Notes under the pieces: generated by a model
What the model was told of the DNA's origin: nothing
What the model saw: only the letters and a program-made list of their open reading frames with translations
Database searches by the model: none
In this document: positions 17,517 to 26,069 of the stretch, in pieces
How the letters are laid out: the number at the start of each line of letters is the position of its first letter
Position numbering within the stretch: the stretch's first letter is position 1
Origin: Saccharopolyspora hirsuta
GTDB taxonomy: Bacteria > Actinomycetota > Actinomycetes > Mycobacteriales > Pseudonocardiaceae
Assembly: GCF_008630535.1 (NCBI RefSeq)
Contig: NZ_VWPH01000001.1
Coordinates: 558,001-622,000, forward strand
Length of the DNA: 64,000 nucleotides
Direction: 5' to 3'
Made by a program: the position numbers and the translations under genes

Positions 17517-18365
17517 TCAGCTCTGGTGCGCGAGCAGGTGCTGCAGGAGCAGGCGGTTGAAGCTGTCCGGGGCCTCCTCCGGGATCCAGTGCGAGACGTC
17601 CTCGAGCATCTCGAACCGGTAGGGGCCGGTGACGTGCTGGGCGGTGGCCAGCGCCGCCGTCGAGCCGACGGCCACGTCCTCGGTGCTCCACACGTACAGC
17701 GTCGGCACCTCGATCGGACCGATCTCGCCGCCGTCGAAGCGCGCTGCCCGGTACCAGTTCAGCGCCGCGGTGAGCGCGCCCGGCTCGGTCAGCCGCTGCA
17801 CGTAGTCGTCGACGTGGTGCTCCGGCACGCCCGGGTAGTAGATCTGCCGGAGCTTCTTGGCGTTGTCGGCCAGCAATGTCTTCTCCGCGGCTGAGGAGCG
17901 GAAGACCTGCATGTACGCCGACCGCTGGGCCTGGTCCTCGTCGTTGCGCAGCGCCGCGTTGAAGGGGTCCAGGTGCGGCACCGACACGGCGGTCAGGGTG
18001 CGGATGCGCTCGGGGTGCGCGGCAGCGGTCGCCCAGGCCACCGCGGCGCCCCAGTCGTGCCCGACCAGGTCGAAGCGCTGCCAGCCGAAGTGCTCGGCGA
18101 TGGCCAGCACGTCGCCGACCAGCTCCGACATCCGGTAGTCGCTGACCTGTTCCGGGCGGACGCCGGGGGAGTAGCCGCGCTGGTCCGGTGCGACCGCGAA
18201 GCACTCGGCACCGCCGAGCACCGCGAGCTGCTCGCTCCACTCCACGGCGGCTTCCGGGAAGCCGTGCAGCAGCAGGACCGGGCGGCCGTCCTGCGGGCCT
18301 GCGGTCAGGGCGTCGAACTTCCCGGCTGGCGTGGGGATCTCGATGTACTCGGCCACGCCGATCAC
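17517..18365 (-). CDS. Epoxide hydrolase-like alpha/beta-hydrolase
   Basis: 282 residues; GTG 18,365 (a GTG at 18,356 is also possible). Motifs: oxyanion HGFPE, nucleophile elbow VGHDWGA with Asp instead of Ser, which places it with epoxide hydrolases and haloalkane dehalogenases; acid near VWSTEDVAVG; His in DVSHWIPEEAP. HGFPE and SHWIPEEAP favour epoxide hydrolase. No signal peptide. It is convergent with the lipoprotein esterase, with a 9-bp gap. Confidence 0.88.
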   Translation of the reverse strand: MIGVAEYIEIPTPAGKFDALTAGPQDGRPVLLLHGFPEAAVEWSEQLAVLGGAECFAVAPDQRGYSPGVRPEQVSDYRMSELVGDVLAIAEHFGWQRFDLVGHDWGAAVAWATAAAHPERIRTLTAVSVPHLDPFNAALRNDEDQAQRSAYMQVFRSSAAEKTLLADNAKKLRQIYYPGVPEHHVDDYVQRLTEPGALTAALNWYRAARFDGGEIGPIEVPTLYVWSTEDVAVGSTAALATAQHVTGPYRFEMLEDVSHWIPEEAPDSFNRLLLQHLLAHQS

Positions 18366-18417
18366 TGTACTGGTCGGGCCCGCTGGGACGAGGACGACGT
18401 TGACCGGGGAAGGCTTG

Positions 18418-18600
18418 CTACCAGAAGGCCAGCTTCTCCGGCGCGATCCTGTCCGACGCGCCGTCGCAGAACGCCGAGGAGTTCGGCAACGGGATCAGCT
18501 CCGGAGCTGATCGACCAGCCCGATGCCGACGCCGTGTTCGTCACCACCGCGGTCTCGCCGGAGAAGACCCGGCAGAGCGCGGTCGGGGCGAACGCGCTGT
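18418..18600 (+). pseudogene. Relic of an iron-siderophore ABC substrate-binding protein
   Basis: Frame-shifted fragments resemble the C-terminal part of a FecB/FepB-type binding protein: one frame gives ASFSGAILSDA, SQNAEEFGNGIS, and a second gives ELIDQPDADAVFVTTAVSPE then GANALWTR. No start, stop or flanking transporter genes remain. The match is by pattern recall, so moderate to low confidence. Confidence 0.45.
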
Positions 18601-18622
18601 GGACCAGGCCTGGGCCGCTGCC

Positions 18623-19636
18623 TCAACCGGCGATCCGGTAGCCCCAGCTGCCGCGGTGGGTTTCGCCCGGCCGCAGGGTGATCAGGCCGTCGCCGGTGAC
18701 GAACGCGTTGGGCGCGCACGTCATCGGCTCCACGGTGATGCCCTGCCGCGTCGGGCGGTCCGTGCTCGGGCTGTCGTCGGTGTAGACCTGCAGGTAGCCG
18801 TGCGTGCGGTCGACCCAGAGCTCGGCGGTGATGCCGTCCGGCCGGGCGAAGCGCACCACGGCATCGCCGTCGGGACCGCGGGTCAGGTCGGTGAAGGCGG
18901 TGTCCATCTCGGTGGCGCCGATCGGCCGGGCCCGCCGGTAGTCGTACTGGGTGCCCTCCACCGAGGCCTTCCCGGTCGGGATCAGCCGGTCGTCGACCAG
19001 GTAGTGGGTGCTGGCGGGCAGCTCGAGGACGATGCCGTCGATGCGGTCCGCGCCCGCGGCCAGGTAGGTGTGGTTGGCGGTGCCGAACGGGGCGGCGGTG
19101 CGGCCGACGTTCTTCGCCGTCAGCGTGCTGCGCACCCCGGTGCCGTCCACCGCGAACTCGATCCGGAACGCCAGCTGGAACGGGTAGCCGTAGGTCGGCG
19201 GCAGCAGGTACTCCAGCTCCACGCGGTCGGCGCGGTGCGCGACGGGCTGCCACTCCACGAAGCTCATCAGCCCGTGCAGCGCGGCGTCGCGCTCCGGCTC
19301 GTTGATCGGGACCTGGAGCTCCTGGCCGTCGAAGGTGTAGCGGCCGTGGTCGATCCGGTTGGGCCACGGCAGGATCGTCTTGCCCCGGTAGCCCTCGCCG
19401 ACCTCGTCGGGACCGTGCGTGAGCAGCAGCTCCCGCCCGTCGACCTGCCAGGACAGCAGCGTCGCCGACACCCCGGCGATCACCGCGCGCTGCCGCCCGG
19501 AGCGGATCTCGTACAGCCGTCCGACCGCGGTCGGCGCCCCGCCGGGCGGCCGGGCCGCGGCCGGTCCGGCCAGCGCGACGGCGGTGGTGGCGCCGGCGGC
19601 GGTGGCCAGCGCTGCGCGTCTGCTGAAGCGTCGCAT
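18623..19636 (-). CDS. Secreted aldose 1-epimerase (galactose mutarotase)
   Basis: 337 residues; ATG 19,636 follows GGAGGA. The N-terminus has an RR motif (MRRFSRRAALATAAGATTAV) ending near AGPAAA, a Tat-type signal peptide. The mutarotase domain has LLSWQVDGREL, LPWPNRI, HGLMSFVEWQ, the catalytic His region FGTANHTYL and the catalytic Glu in ITVEPMTCAPNAF. It interconverts alpha and beta anomers of aldohexoses outside the cell. It lies 83 bp downstream of the GH2 gene on the same strand, so it probably processes sugars freed by that enzyme. Confidence 0.92.
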   Translation of the reverse strand: MRRFSRRAALATAAGATTAVALAGPAAARPPGGAPTAVGRLYEIRSGRQRAVIAGVSATLLSWQVDGRELLLTHGPDEVGEGYRGKTILPWPNRIDHGRYTFDGQELQVPINEPERDAALHGLMSFVEWQPVAHRADRVELEYLLPPTYGYPFQLAFRIEFAVDGTGVRSTLTAKNVGRTAAPFGTANHTYLAAGADRIDGIVLELPASTHYLVDDRLIPTGKASVEGTQYDYRRARPIGATEMDTAFTDLTRGPDGDAVVRFARPDGITAELWVDRTHGYLQVYTDDSPSTDRPTRQGITVEPMTCAPNAFVTGDGLITLRPGETHRGSWGYRIAG

Positions 19637-19719
19637 CGTGCTTCCTCCAGTGCGGGTGGCCGGGAGCGAGCGGGGCTGGATCCACAGTGGCCTGCGGGGG
19701 TGGGGGTCGCCAGTCGGCG

Positions 19720-21525
19720 TCAGGGGGTGCCCGCGTCGATGGCCGCCAGGTTGTCGGCGCGGACCGACGCCAGGTCCGGCTTGAGGATCCGGCGGTCGTA
19801 GGTCAGGAAGCCGTTGACCTCGTTCTCCACGTCGGTGGTCTGGGTGTAGATCGCCGCGGAGAGCCCGTTGGCCCCGATGATCCGCACCAGCTCGTCGCTG
19901 ACCTCGCCGTAGCGGCGGGTCAGCGCCTCCCGGCTGTCGGTCATCTCGTAGGCGCCCGGCTCGCCCGGCCACAGGTGGCCCTCCTCGACCAGCCCGAGCC
20001 CGCCGTACTCGCCGTCCACCACCGCGCGGCCGTCCCGCACCTCGGGGCGGCCCGGCCCGACGTAGGTGTGGTCGTCGTAGATGTCCCCGGCCCCGCTGTC
20101 GGGCAGCGAGTAGCAGCAGTTCACCCCGCTGCTGATGTCGATGAGGCGGGTGGGGTCGGCGCGCCGCGTCAGCTCGGCGACCTCGGCGGTCTCGAACTCG
20201 CCCCAGCCCTCGTTGAACGGCACCCACGCCACGATCGAGGTGACGCTGCGCAGCTGGTCGATCATGGCGGTCAGCTCGGTGCGGAAGTTGGCGCGCGCCT
20301 GCTCGCTCGGCGGCGGGTTGCTGCCCGGCGGGTCGGCGAGGTCGATCGGCAGCGACGGCATGTCCTGCCACACCAGCAGGCCCAGCCGGTCCGCCCAGTG
20401 GTACCAGCGGGCCGGTTCGACCTTGACGTGCTTGCGGACCATGTTGAAGCCCAGCCGCTTGGTGACCTCCAGGTCGTAGCGCAGCGCCTCGTCGGTCGGC
20501 GCGGTGTAGATGCCGTCCGGCCAGTAGCCCTGGTCCAGCGGCCCGTGCTGGAACAGGATCTCGCCGTTGAGCGCCAGCCGCGGCCGCCCCTGCTCGTCGG
20601 GCAGCAGCTCGACGGTGCGCAGCCCGGCGTAGCTGCCGACCTCGTCGCCGGAGTCGACCAGCCGCACCCGGATGTCGTAGAGGTACGGGTCGTCCGGGGT
20701 CCACAGGTGCGGCTCGGCCACCGGCAGCCGCAGCGGGGTGCCCGCCCGGCCGGTGGCCCGGGCGACCTCCTGGCCGTCGCGGTCCAGGACGACGGCTTCG
20801 AACCGCTGCCCGCCGCGGGCGGTGGTGTGCGCGGTGAGGTCGAAACCGGTCAGGTCCGGGGTGATGTCGAGCTTGGCGACGTGCTCCTGCGGCACCGGCT
20901 CCAGCCACACGGTCTGCCAGATCCCGGAGGCCCCGGTGTAGAGGATCCCGCCCGGCCGGTTGCGCTGCTTGCCCACCGGGTGCGGGTTGGCGTCGTTGCG
21001 GTCCTCCACGGCCACCTCGACCTGCTGCTCACCGCCGGGGGTGAGGGCGTCGGTGATGTCCGCGCTGAACGAGGTGTAACCGCCCTCGTGCACCGCCACC
21101 GGGCGGCCGTTGACCGACACCTCGGCCTTCTGGTCGACCGCGCCGAAGTGCAGCAGCACCCGCTGCCCGGCCCAGTCCGGCGGCAGCTGGAAGGTGCGCC
21201 GGTAGAGCATGTGGTCGTCGTGGCGCTGGATGCCCGACAGCCCCGATTCCGGCGGGTAGGGCACCAGGATCTGCTCGGTGGTCTGCTCCGGCGGCGTGCT
21301 CCCGGCGCCGTAGGCCCACAGGCCGTTGAGGTTCAGCCAGCGGTCCCGGGTCAGCTGCGGCCGCGGGTACTCGGGCAGCGCGTTGTCCGGACCGACCTGG
21401 TCGGTCCACGGCGTGGTCAGCGGCGGCGGCTTCGGCCGCCAGGGATCAGCGGCGGCCACGGCGGGCGCGGGGATCCCGGCGGAAGCCGCGAACAGCGCGG
21501 TGAGCAGCAGGGCGCGCAGCAACAA
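19720..21525 (-). CDS. Secreted GH2 family glycoside hydrolase (beta-galactosidase/glucuronidase type)
   Basis: 601 residues, with signal peptide. TTG 21,525 is 5 bp after GGAGG; no ATG is better placed. GH2 order: sugar-binding domain (RDRWLNLNGLWAYG, YRRTFQLP), immunoglobulin-like domain (about 230-330), TIM barrel with LGFNMVRKHVKVEP, acid/base Glu in FNEGWGE (about residue 437) and nucleophile Glu in DGEYGG (about residue 504). It is shorter than E. coli LacZ, nearer to glucuronidase-size enzymes. Sugar specificity is open. It likely forms an operon with the mutarotase. Confidence 0.9.
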   Translation of the reverse strand: MLLRALLLTALFAASAGIPAPAVAAADPWRPKPPPLTTPWTDQVGPDNALPEYPRPQLTRDRWLNLNGLWAYGAGSTPPEQTTEQILVPYPPESGLSGIQRHDDHMLYRRTFQLPPDWAGQRVLLHFGAVDQKAEVSVNGRPVAVHEGGYTSFSADITDALTPGGEQQVEVAVEDRNDANPHPVGKQRNRPGGILYTGASGIWQTVWLEPVPQEHVAKLDITPDLTGFDLTAHTTARGGQRFEAVVLDRDGQEVARATGRAGTPLRLPVAEPHLWTPDDPYLYDIRVRLVDSGDEVGSYAGLRTVELLPDEQGRPRLALNGEILFQHGPLDQGYWPDGIYTAPTDEALRYDLEVTKRLGFNMVRKHVKVEPARWYHWADRLGLLVWQDMPSLPIDLADPPGSNPPPSEQARANFRTELTAMIDQLRSVTSIVAWVPFNEGWGEFETAEVAELTRRADPTRLIDISSGVNCCYSLPDSGAGDIYDDHTYVGPGRPEVRDGRAVVDGEYGGLGLVEEGHLWPGEPGAYEMTDSREALTRRYGEVSDELVRIIGANGLSAAIYTQTTDVENEVNGFLTYDRRILKPDLASVRADNLAAIDAGTP

Positions 21526-21882
21526 GGTTGCCTCCAGATCGGGGGAGCTGCCAGCTGGGGACCCGGCCCTCCGGAGGTGGCGCGGCGCGCGATCTCACCT
21601 GGGATCGCAGCATCGGCGAGGGGGCGGTTCCCGCCGTGGGACCGCTGCCCGCACCGCCGCTCGAGCCCATGCCGGAACCACTCCTCACCGCCGGGGCGAT
21701 CTTGAACGAACACGGAGCACCATCAATCCACAACAATGACCATGAACGCACGGACAGTCAACGCGGCCGAAAGAGGGCCCGCAAATCGGAGCAGCGGCGT
21801 GGATCCGCTGGGCGCAGCGGGGTTACGTTGTTGGCCCGCTTCAGCTTTCCGGCGATGTTGCCGAGCCCAGGAGGGTGTGGAC
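21526..21882. other. Intergenic region between divergent GH2 and acyl-CoA synthetase genes
   Basis: 357 bp with no supported gene. It must hold the two divergent promoters. The frame of the acyl-CoA synthetase is open to 21,736, but that extension lacks any family match and the Shine-Dalgarno at 21,869-21,875 points to GTG 21,883. No repeats seen. Confidence 0.6.
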
Positions 21883-23580
21883 GTGACCGAGTCCCGCAGT
21901 ACCGCTACCGAGACGTTCCTGACCGCACGGGACTTCCTGCTGCGGCACCGCACCGACTACGACACCGCCCGGCGGGAGTTCCGGTGGCCGCGACCGGCCG
22001 AGTTCAACTGGGCGCTGGACTGGTTCGACACCATCGGCGAGCGGCGGGACGGCACCGCGCTGTGGATCGTCGAGGCCGACGGCTCCGAGCGCAAGGTGTC
22101 CTTCCGCACCATGACGCGCCGGTCCAACCAGGTGGCGAACTGGCTGCGCGGGCTCGGCGTGGCCCGCGGCGACCGGCTGGTGCTCATGCTGGGCAACCAG
22201 GTGGAGCTGTGGGAGACGATCCTGGCCGCGATGAAGCTCGGCGCGGTGATCATCCCGGCCACGCCGCTGCTCGGTCCGGCCGACCTGCGCGACCGCATCG
22301 ACCGGGGCCGCGCCAAGCACGTGGTGACCACTTCGGCCGATGCGCCGAAGTTCGCCGACGTGCCGGGCGACTACACCCGGATCGCGGTCGGCGAGCCGGT
22401 TCCGGGTTGGACGTCCTATGCGGACAGCGCCGGGGCGGCCGAGGAGTTCGCGCCGGACGGCCCCACCCGGGCCGACGACCCGATGCTGCTGTACTTCACC
22501 TCCGGCACCACCGCGCTGCCGAAGCTGGTGGCGCACACCCACACCTCCTACCCGGTCGGGCACCTGTCCACGATGTACTGGATCGGCCTGGAGCCCGGCG
22601 ACGTGCACCTCAACATCTCCTCGCCGGGGTGGGCCAAGCACGCCTGGAGCAACGTCTTCGCGCCGTGGAACGCCGAAGCCACCGTGTTCATCTACAACTA
22701 CGAGCGGTTCGACGCCGCCGCGCTGATGGCGCAGATGCAGCGCTGCGGGGTCACCAGCTTCTGCGCCCCGCCGACGGTGTGGCGGATGCTGATCCAGGCC
22801 GACCTGACCACCCTGGCCACCCCGCCGTCCAAAGTGGTCGGTGCGGGCGAGCCGCTGAACCCGGAGATCATCGAGCAGGTCCGGCGGGCCTGGCGGGTGA
22901 CCATCCGGGACGGCTTCGGCCAGACCGAGACCAGCGTGCTGGTGGCCAACACCCCGGGGCAGCAGGTGCGGCCCGGGTCGATGGGGCGGCCGCTGCCCGG
23001 GTTCGAGGTCGAGCTGCTCGACCCGGTCACCGGCGAGCCCGCCGACGAGGGCGAGATCTGCCTGGTGCTGCAGCCGCGCCCGGTGGGCCTGATGACCGGC
23101 TACGCCGACGACACCGAGCGCACCGCGGAGGTGACGCGGGGCGGCCACTACCACACCGGTGACGTCGGCTCCCGCGACGCGGACGGCTACATCACCTACG
23201 TGGGCCGCACCGACGACGTGTTCAAGGCCTCCGACTACCGGATCTCCCCGTTCGAGCTGGAGAGCGTGCTGCTGGAGCACGAGGCGGTCGCGGAGGCGGC
23301 GGTGGTCCCGGCGCCGGATCCCATCCGGCTGGCGGTGCCGAAGGCCTACGTGGTGCTGGCCGGGCAGCACCGGCCGACCCGGGAGACCGCGCTGTCCATC
23401 CTGCGGTTCGCGCGCGAGCAGCTGGCGCCGTACAAGCGGGTGCGGCGGTTGGAGTTCGCCGAGCTGCCGAAGACGATCTCGGGCAAGATCCGCCGGGTCG
23501 AGCTGCGCCACCGCGAGGACGCCTCGGCCGACCGCGCCGGGGAGTTCCGCGAGGAGGACTTCCCCGAGCTGAAGGGGTGA
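21883..23580 (+). CDS. Acyl-CoA synthetase (ANL superfamily, medium-chain/ACSM-like)
   Basis: 565 residues; GTG 21,883, 7 bp after AGGAGGG. AMP-forming ligase: P-loop YFTSGTTALPK, A5 region DGFGQTETSV, hinge/ATP motif YHTGDVGSRDADGYITYVGR, DDVFKASDYRISPFE, and the C-terminal catalytic Lys in LPKTISGKIRR. SSPGWAKHAWSN is typical of medium-chain acyl-CoA synthetases (AcsM/AcsA-like). It activates a carboxylic acid with ATP and CoA. It is monocistronic and followed by a hairpin. Substrate unknown. Confidence 0.9.
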   Translation: MTESRSTATETFLTARDFLLRHRTDYDTARREFRWPRPAEFNWALDWFDTIGERRDGTALWIVEADGSERKVSFRTMTRRSNQVANWLRGLGVARGDRLVLMLGNQVELWETILAAMKLGAVIIPATPLLGPADLRDRIDRGRAKHVVTTSADAPKFADVPGDYTRIAVGEPVPGWTSYADSAGAAEEFAPDGPTRADDPMLLYFTSGTTALPKLVAHTHTSYPVGHLSTMYWIGLEPGDVHLNISSPGWAKHAWSNVFAPWNAEATVFIYNYERFDAAALMAQMQRCGVTSFCAPPTVWRMLIQADLTTLATPPSKVVGAGEPLNPEIIEQVRRAWRVTIRDGFGQTETSVLVANTPGQQVRPGSMGRPLPGFEVELLDPVTGEPADEGEICLVLQPRPVGLMTGYADDTERTAEVTRGGHYHTGDVGSRDADGYITYVGRTDDVFKASDYRISPFELESVLLEHEAVAEAAVVPAPDPIRLAVPKAYVVLAGQHRPTRETALSILRFAREQLAPYKRVRRLEFAELPKTISGKIRRVELRHREDASADRAGEFREEDFPELKG

Positions 23581-23585
23581 TGGTC

Positions 23586-23616
23586 GGGTGGCGCGCGCCC
23601 CGGGTGCGTGCCACCC
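23586..23616 (+). terminator. Hairpin terminator after acyl-CoA synthetase
   Basis: Stem 23,586-23,594 with 23,608-23,616 (core GGGTGGC/GCCACCC plus G-U and G-C pairs), 13-nt loop, beginning 6 bp after the stop codon. No U-tract. Confidence 0.55.
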
Positions 23617-24028
23617 TTCAACTCGGCCTTCCGGCGCGGTCCGGTGGGCCGGGCGGGGGAATCGAACCGGGGGGTGGTGCGGCGGGCGGGGGCCCGTCTT
23701 CGCGAAGGGGGTCGCGTCGTGAGGCCCGGCATCGTAACATCCGGGGTCCGCGTCGCGATGGAATGGCTGAAAAGGGAAGAGGTCAACCGCCGCGGCGCCG
23801 TATTTTCGAATTCTTGTCAGCGCGCGGGTTGCGGAATTTTCAGTTGTCGTGGTAAGCGGTTGCGCGCGTATTATACACAACCTGGTGACGTTCTGCACGC
23901 ACCAAATCGTTACCCTCCGCGCAAATGCTCCGAATTGGTGCTGGTAGCGGCGCACTCATTTACCCTGGGTGACTTTCCGAATCACGCTATCATCGCATTC
24001 CGGTGATTAGCGTCACACGTTTGTACGC
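23617..24028. other. AT-richer non-coding region upstream of betaine synthase
   Basis: About 410 bp with no credible gene. From about 23,770 the base composition is clearly lower in G+C than elsewhere. A TATTAT at 23,869-23,874 resembles a -10 box but has no good -35. The region probably carries control sites for the osmolyte genes; I see no clear inverted-repeat operator. Confidence 0.5.
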
Positions 24029-24056
24029 TTGCTTTGAGATCTCCTTCGCCTAGGTT
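24029..24056 (+). promoter_or_regulatory. Candidate promoter of the betaine/methyl-cycle cluster
   Basis: TTGCTT (24,029-24,034), 16-bp spacer, TAGGTT (24,051-24,056). It fits the TTGnnn / TAnnnT pattern of housekeeping actinobacterial promoters. Transcription from about 24,063 would give a leader near 230 nt before ATG 24,291. Confidence 0.5.
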
Positions 24057-24086
24057 GGTTAACCGACGCAGGAATTCCGCGTCAGC

Positions 24087-24184
24087 GCCGATCGGCAAGG
24101 GTGCCGATCGAGTGCGATCGGCGTTGCGCTTGCGGCCTTGAGCGTTTCTCGGCTGCCCGCGCCGATCTGAGGTGTTGCCTTTTT
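24087..24184 (+). promoter_or_regulatory. Attenuator-like leader with four complementary segments
   Basis: Four segments alternate GATCGGC and GCCGATC: 1 (24,090-24,097), 2 (24,102-24,110), 3 (24,115-24,123), 4 (24,160-24,167). Perfect 8-bp stems can form as 1:2, 2:3 or 3:4. The 3:4 stem is followed 12 nt later by a five-T run (24,180-24,184). The pairings exclude each other, as in transcription attenuators. No leader peptide or known riboswitch core was recognised. Confidence 0.5.
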
Positions 24185-24290
24185 CGCAGTGGCGACCCGG
24201 CACGGCCACGGACGGGCTCGGGTGCGGATTTCGCGCGTGCTCGAGTTGTGTGCGGTGGCGCATGACCAACGTGAGTGGTGGGAGTGAAGC

Positions 24291-25994
24291 ATGGCCAAGA
24301 GCGTGGACGACCTGGACTCCAGCGCAGGCTCCGGAACTCCGGATACCGCCGATCTGGTGGCGCGCGAGGAGCAGGTGTTCGGCGAGAACCCGTTGGAAGT
24401 GCGCGAGTCTGACCACTACACCCACGAGTACGTCGGCAGCTTCGTGGAGAAGTGGGACGAGCTCATCGACTGGAAGAAGCGCTACGAGAGCGAGGGCTCC
24501 TTCTTCATCGATCAGCTCAAGGCCCGCGGTGTGCGCTCGGTGCTCGACGTGGCCACCGGCACCGGTTTCCACTCGGTGCGGTTGCTGGAGGAGGGCTTCG
24601 ACGCGGTCAGCGCCGACGGCAGCCCGCAGATGCTGGCCAAGGCCTTCAGCAACGGCCTGACCTACGGCGGGCACATCCTGCGCGTGGTGCACGCGGACTG
24701 GCGCTGGCTGAATCGTGACGTCCACGGCGAATACGATGCGATCATCTGCCTCGGGAATTCGTTCACGCACCTGTTCTCGGAGCGGGATCGGCGCAAGGCG
24801 CTCGCCGAGTTCTACGCGATGCTCAAGCACGACGGCGTGCTGATCATCGACCAGCGGAATTACGACGCGATTCTGGACAACGGATTCTCCTCGAAGCACA
24901 CCTACTACTACGCCGGTGAGGACGTTTCCGCGGAACCGGATTACATCGACGAGGGGCTGGCCCGGTTCAAGTACACGTTCCCGGACAAATCTGAATTCTT
25001 CCTGAACATGTACCCGCTGCGGAAGAACTACATGCGGCGGCTCATGCGCGAGGTCGGCTTCCAGCGGATCGACACCTACGGCGACTTCCAGGAGACCTAC
25101 CACGACGACGAACCGGACTTCTTCATCCACGTCGCGGAGAAGAAGTACCGGCCGGACGAGGAGCTCTCCGACGTCTACTCGACCGCGGTGCACACCGCCC
25201 GCGACTACTACAACTCGGCGGACGCGGACAACTTCTACTACCACGTCTGGGGCGGCAACGACATCCACGTCGGCATCTACCAGACACCGGACGAGGACAT
25301 CGACTCCGCGTCCCGCCGCACCGTCGAGCGGATGGCCGCCAAGGTCGAGATCACCCCGGACACCCGCATCCTCGACATCGGGTCCGGCTACGGCGGCGCC
25401 GCCCGCCACCTGGCCCGGACCTACGGCTGCAAGGTGTCCTGCCTGAACCTCAGCGAGGTGGAGAACGCCCGCAACGTCGAGTTCAACCGGGCCGCCGGGC
25501 TCGACGAGCTGATCGAGGTCCGGGACGGCTCCTTCGAGGACATCCCGTTCCAGGACAACGCCTTCGACATCGTCTGGTCGCAGGACGCGATCCTGCACAG
25601 CGGCGACCGGGAGCGGGTGCTGGAGGAGGTGACCCGCGTGCTCAAGGGCGGCGGCTCCTTCATCTTCACCGACCCGATGGCCGCCGACGGGGCCCGCACC
25701 AAGGACCTCGGGCCGATCCTGGACCGGCTCAACCTGGACACCATGGGTTCGCCGTCCTTCTACCGCCGCGAGCTCGCCCGGCTCGGCCTGCAGAACTTCG
25801 AGTTCGAGGACCTGACCGAGTTCCTGGCCGTTCACTACGGGCGCGTCCTGGAGGTCCTGGAGAGCCGCGAGGCCGAGCTCGCGGACAAGATCAGCGACGA
25901 GTACCGGACCAAGATGAAGACCGGTCTGAAGAACTGGGTCTCCGGTGGCAAGGCGGGCAACCTCGCCTGGGGCATCATCCACGCCCGGGCCTGA
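24291..25994 (+). CDS. Fused glycine/sarcosine and sarcosine/dimethylglycine N-methyltransferase (betaine synthase)
   Basis: 567 residues, the size of the fused enzyme known from the halophile Actinopolyspora halophila. Two SAM-dependent methyltransferase domains: N-terminal GSMT half (DVATGTGFHSVRL near residue 84; WDELIDWKKRYESEGSFF; SADGSPQML) and C-terminal SDMT half from about residue 297 (TARDYYNSADADNFYYHVWG; ILDIGSGYGGAARHLA near 358). It methylates glycine three times to betaine, using three SAM and releasing three S-adenosylhomocysteine. The product is a compatible solute. ATG 24,291 follows GGGAG. SAM supply and SAH removal genes follow on the same strand. Confidence 0.95.
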   Translation: MAKSVDDLDSSAGSGTPDTADLVAREEQVFGENPLEVRESDHYTHEYVGSFVEKWDELIDWKKRYESEGSFFIDQLKARGVRSVLDVATGTGFHSVRLLEEGFDAVSADGSPQMLAKAFSNGLTYGGHILRVVHADWRWLNRDVHGEYDAIICLGNSFTHLFSERDRRKALAEFYAMLKHDGVLIIDQRNYDAILDNGFSSKHTYYYAGEDVSAEPDYIDEGLARFKYTFPDKSEFFLNMYPLRKNYMRRLMREVGFQRIDTYGDFQETYHDDEPDFFIHVAEKKYRPDEELSDVYSTAVHTARDYYNSADADNFYYHVWGGNDIHVGIYQTPDEDIDSASRRTVERMAAKVEITPDTRILDIGSGYGGAARHLARTYGCKVSCLNLSEVENARNVEFNRAAGLDELIEVRDGSFEDIPFQDNAFDIVWSQDAILHSGDRERVLEEVTRVLKGGGSFIFTDPMAADGARTKDLGPILDRLNLDTMGSPSFYRRELARLGLQNFEFEDLTEFLAVHYGRVLEVLESREAELADKISDEYRTKMKTGLKNWVSGGKAGNLAWGIIHARA

Positions 25995-26069
25995 GACCCC
26001 CCGGTGCCGTAATTGGTCACCGCCGTACGCAAGGATCACAGCCGCAGCAGTGTGAGGTGAGGAGCAGTC

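Noticed and set aside
21736-21882. N-terminal extension of the acyl-CoA synthetase
   Set aside because: No family similarity, and a strong Shine-Dalgarno supports GTG 21,883.
23650-23670. tRNA-like T-arm (GAATCGAACC on the + strand)
   Set aside because: The reverse complement looks like a T-arm, but no acceptor stem, D-arm or anticodon arm can be folded around it.
25995-26069. SAM riboswitch before metK
   Set aside because: The 75-bp gap is too short and lacks SAM-I or SAM-IV core sequences.
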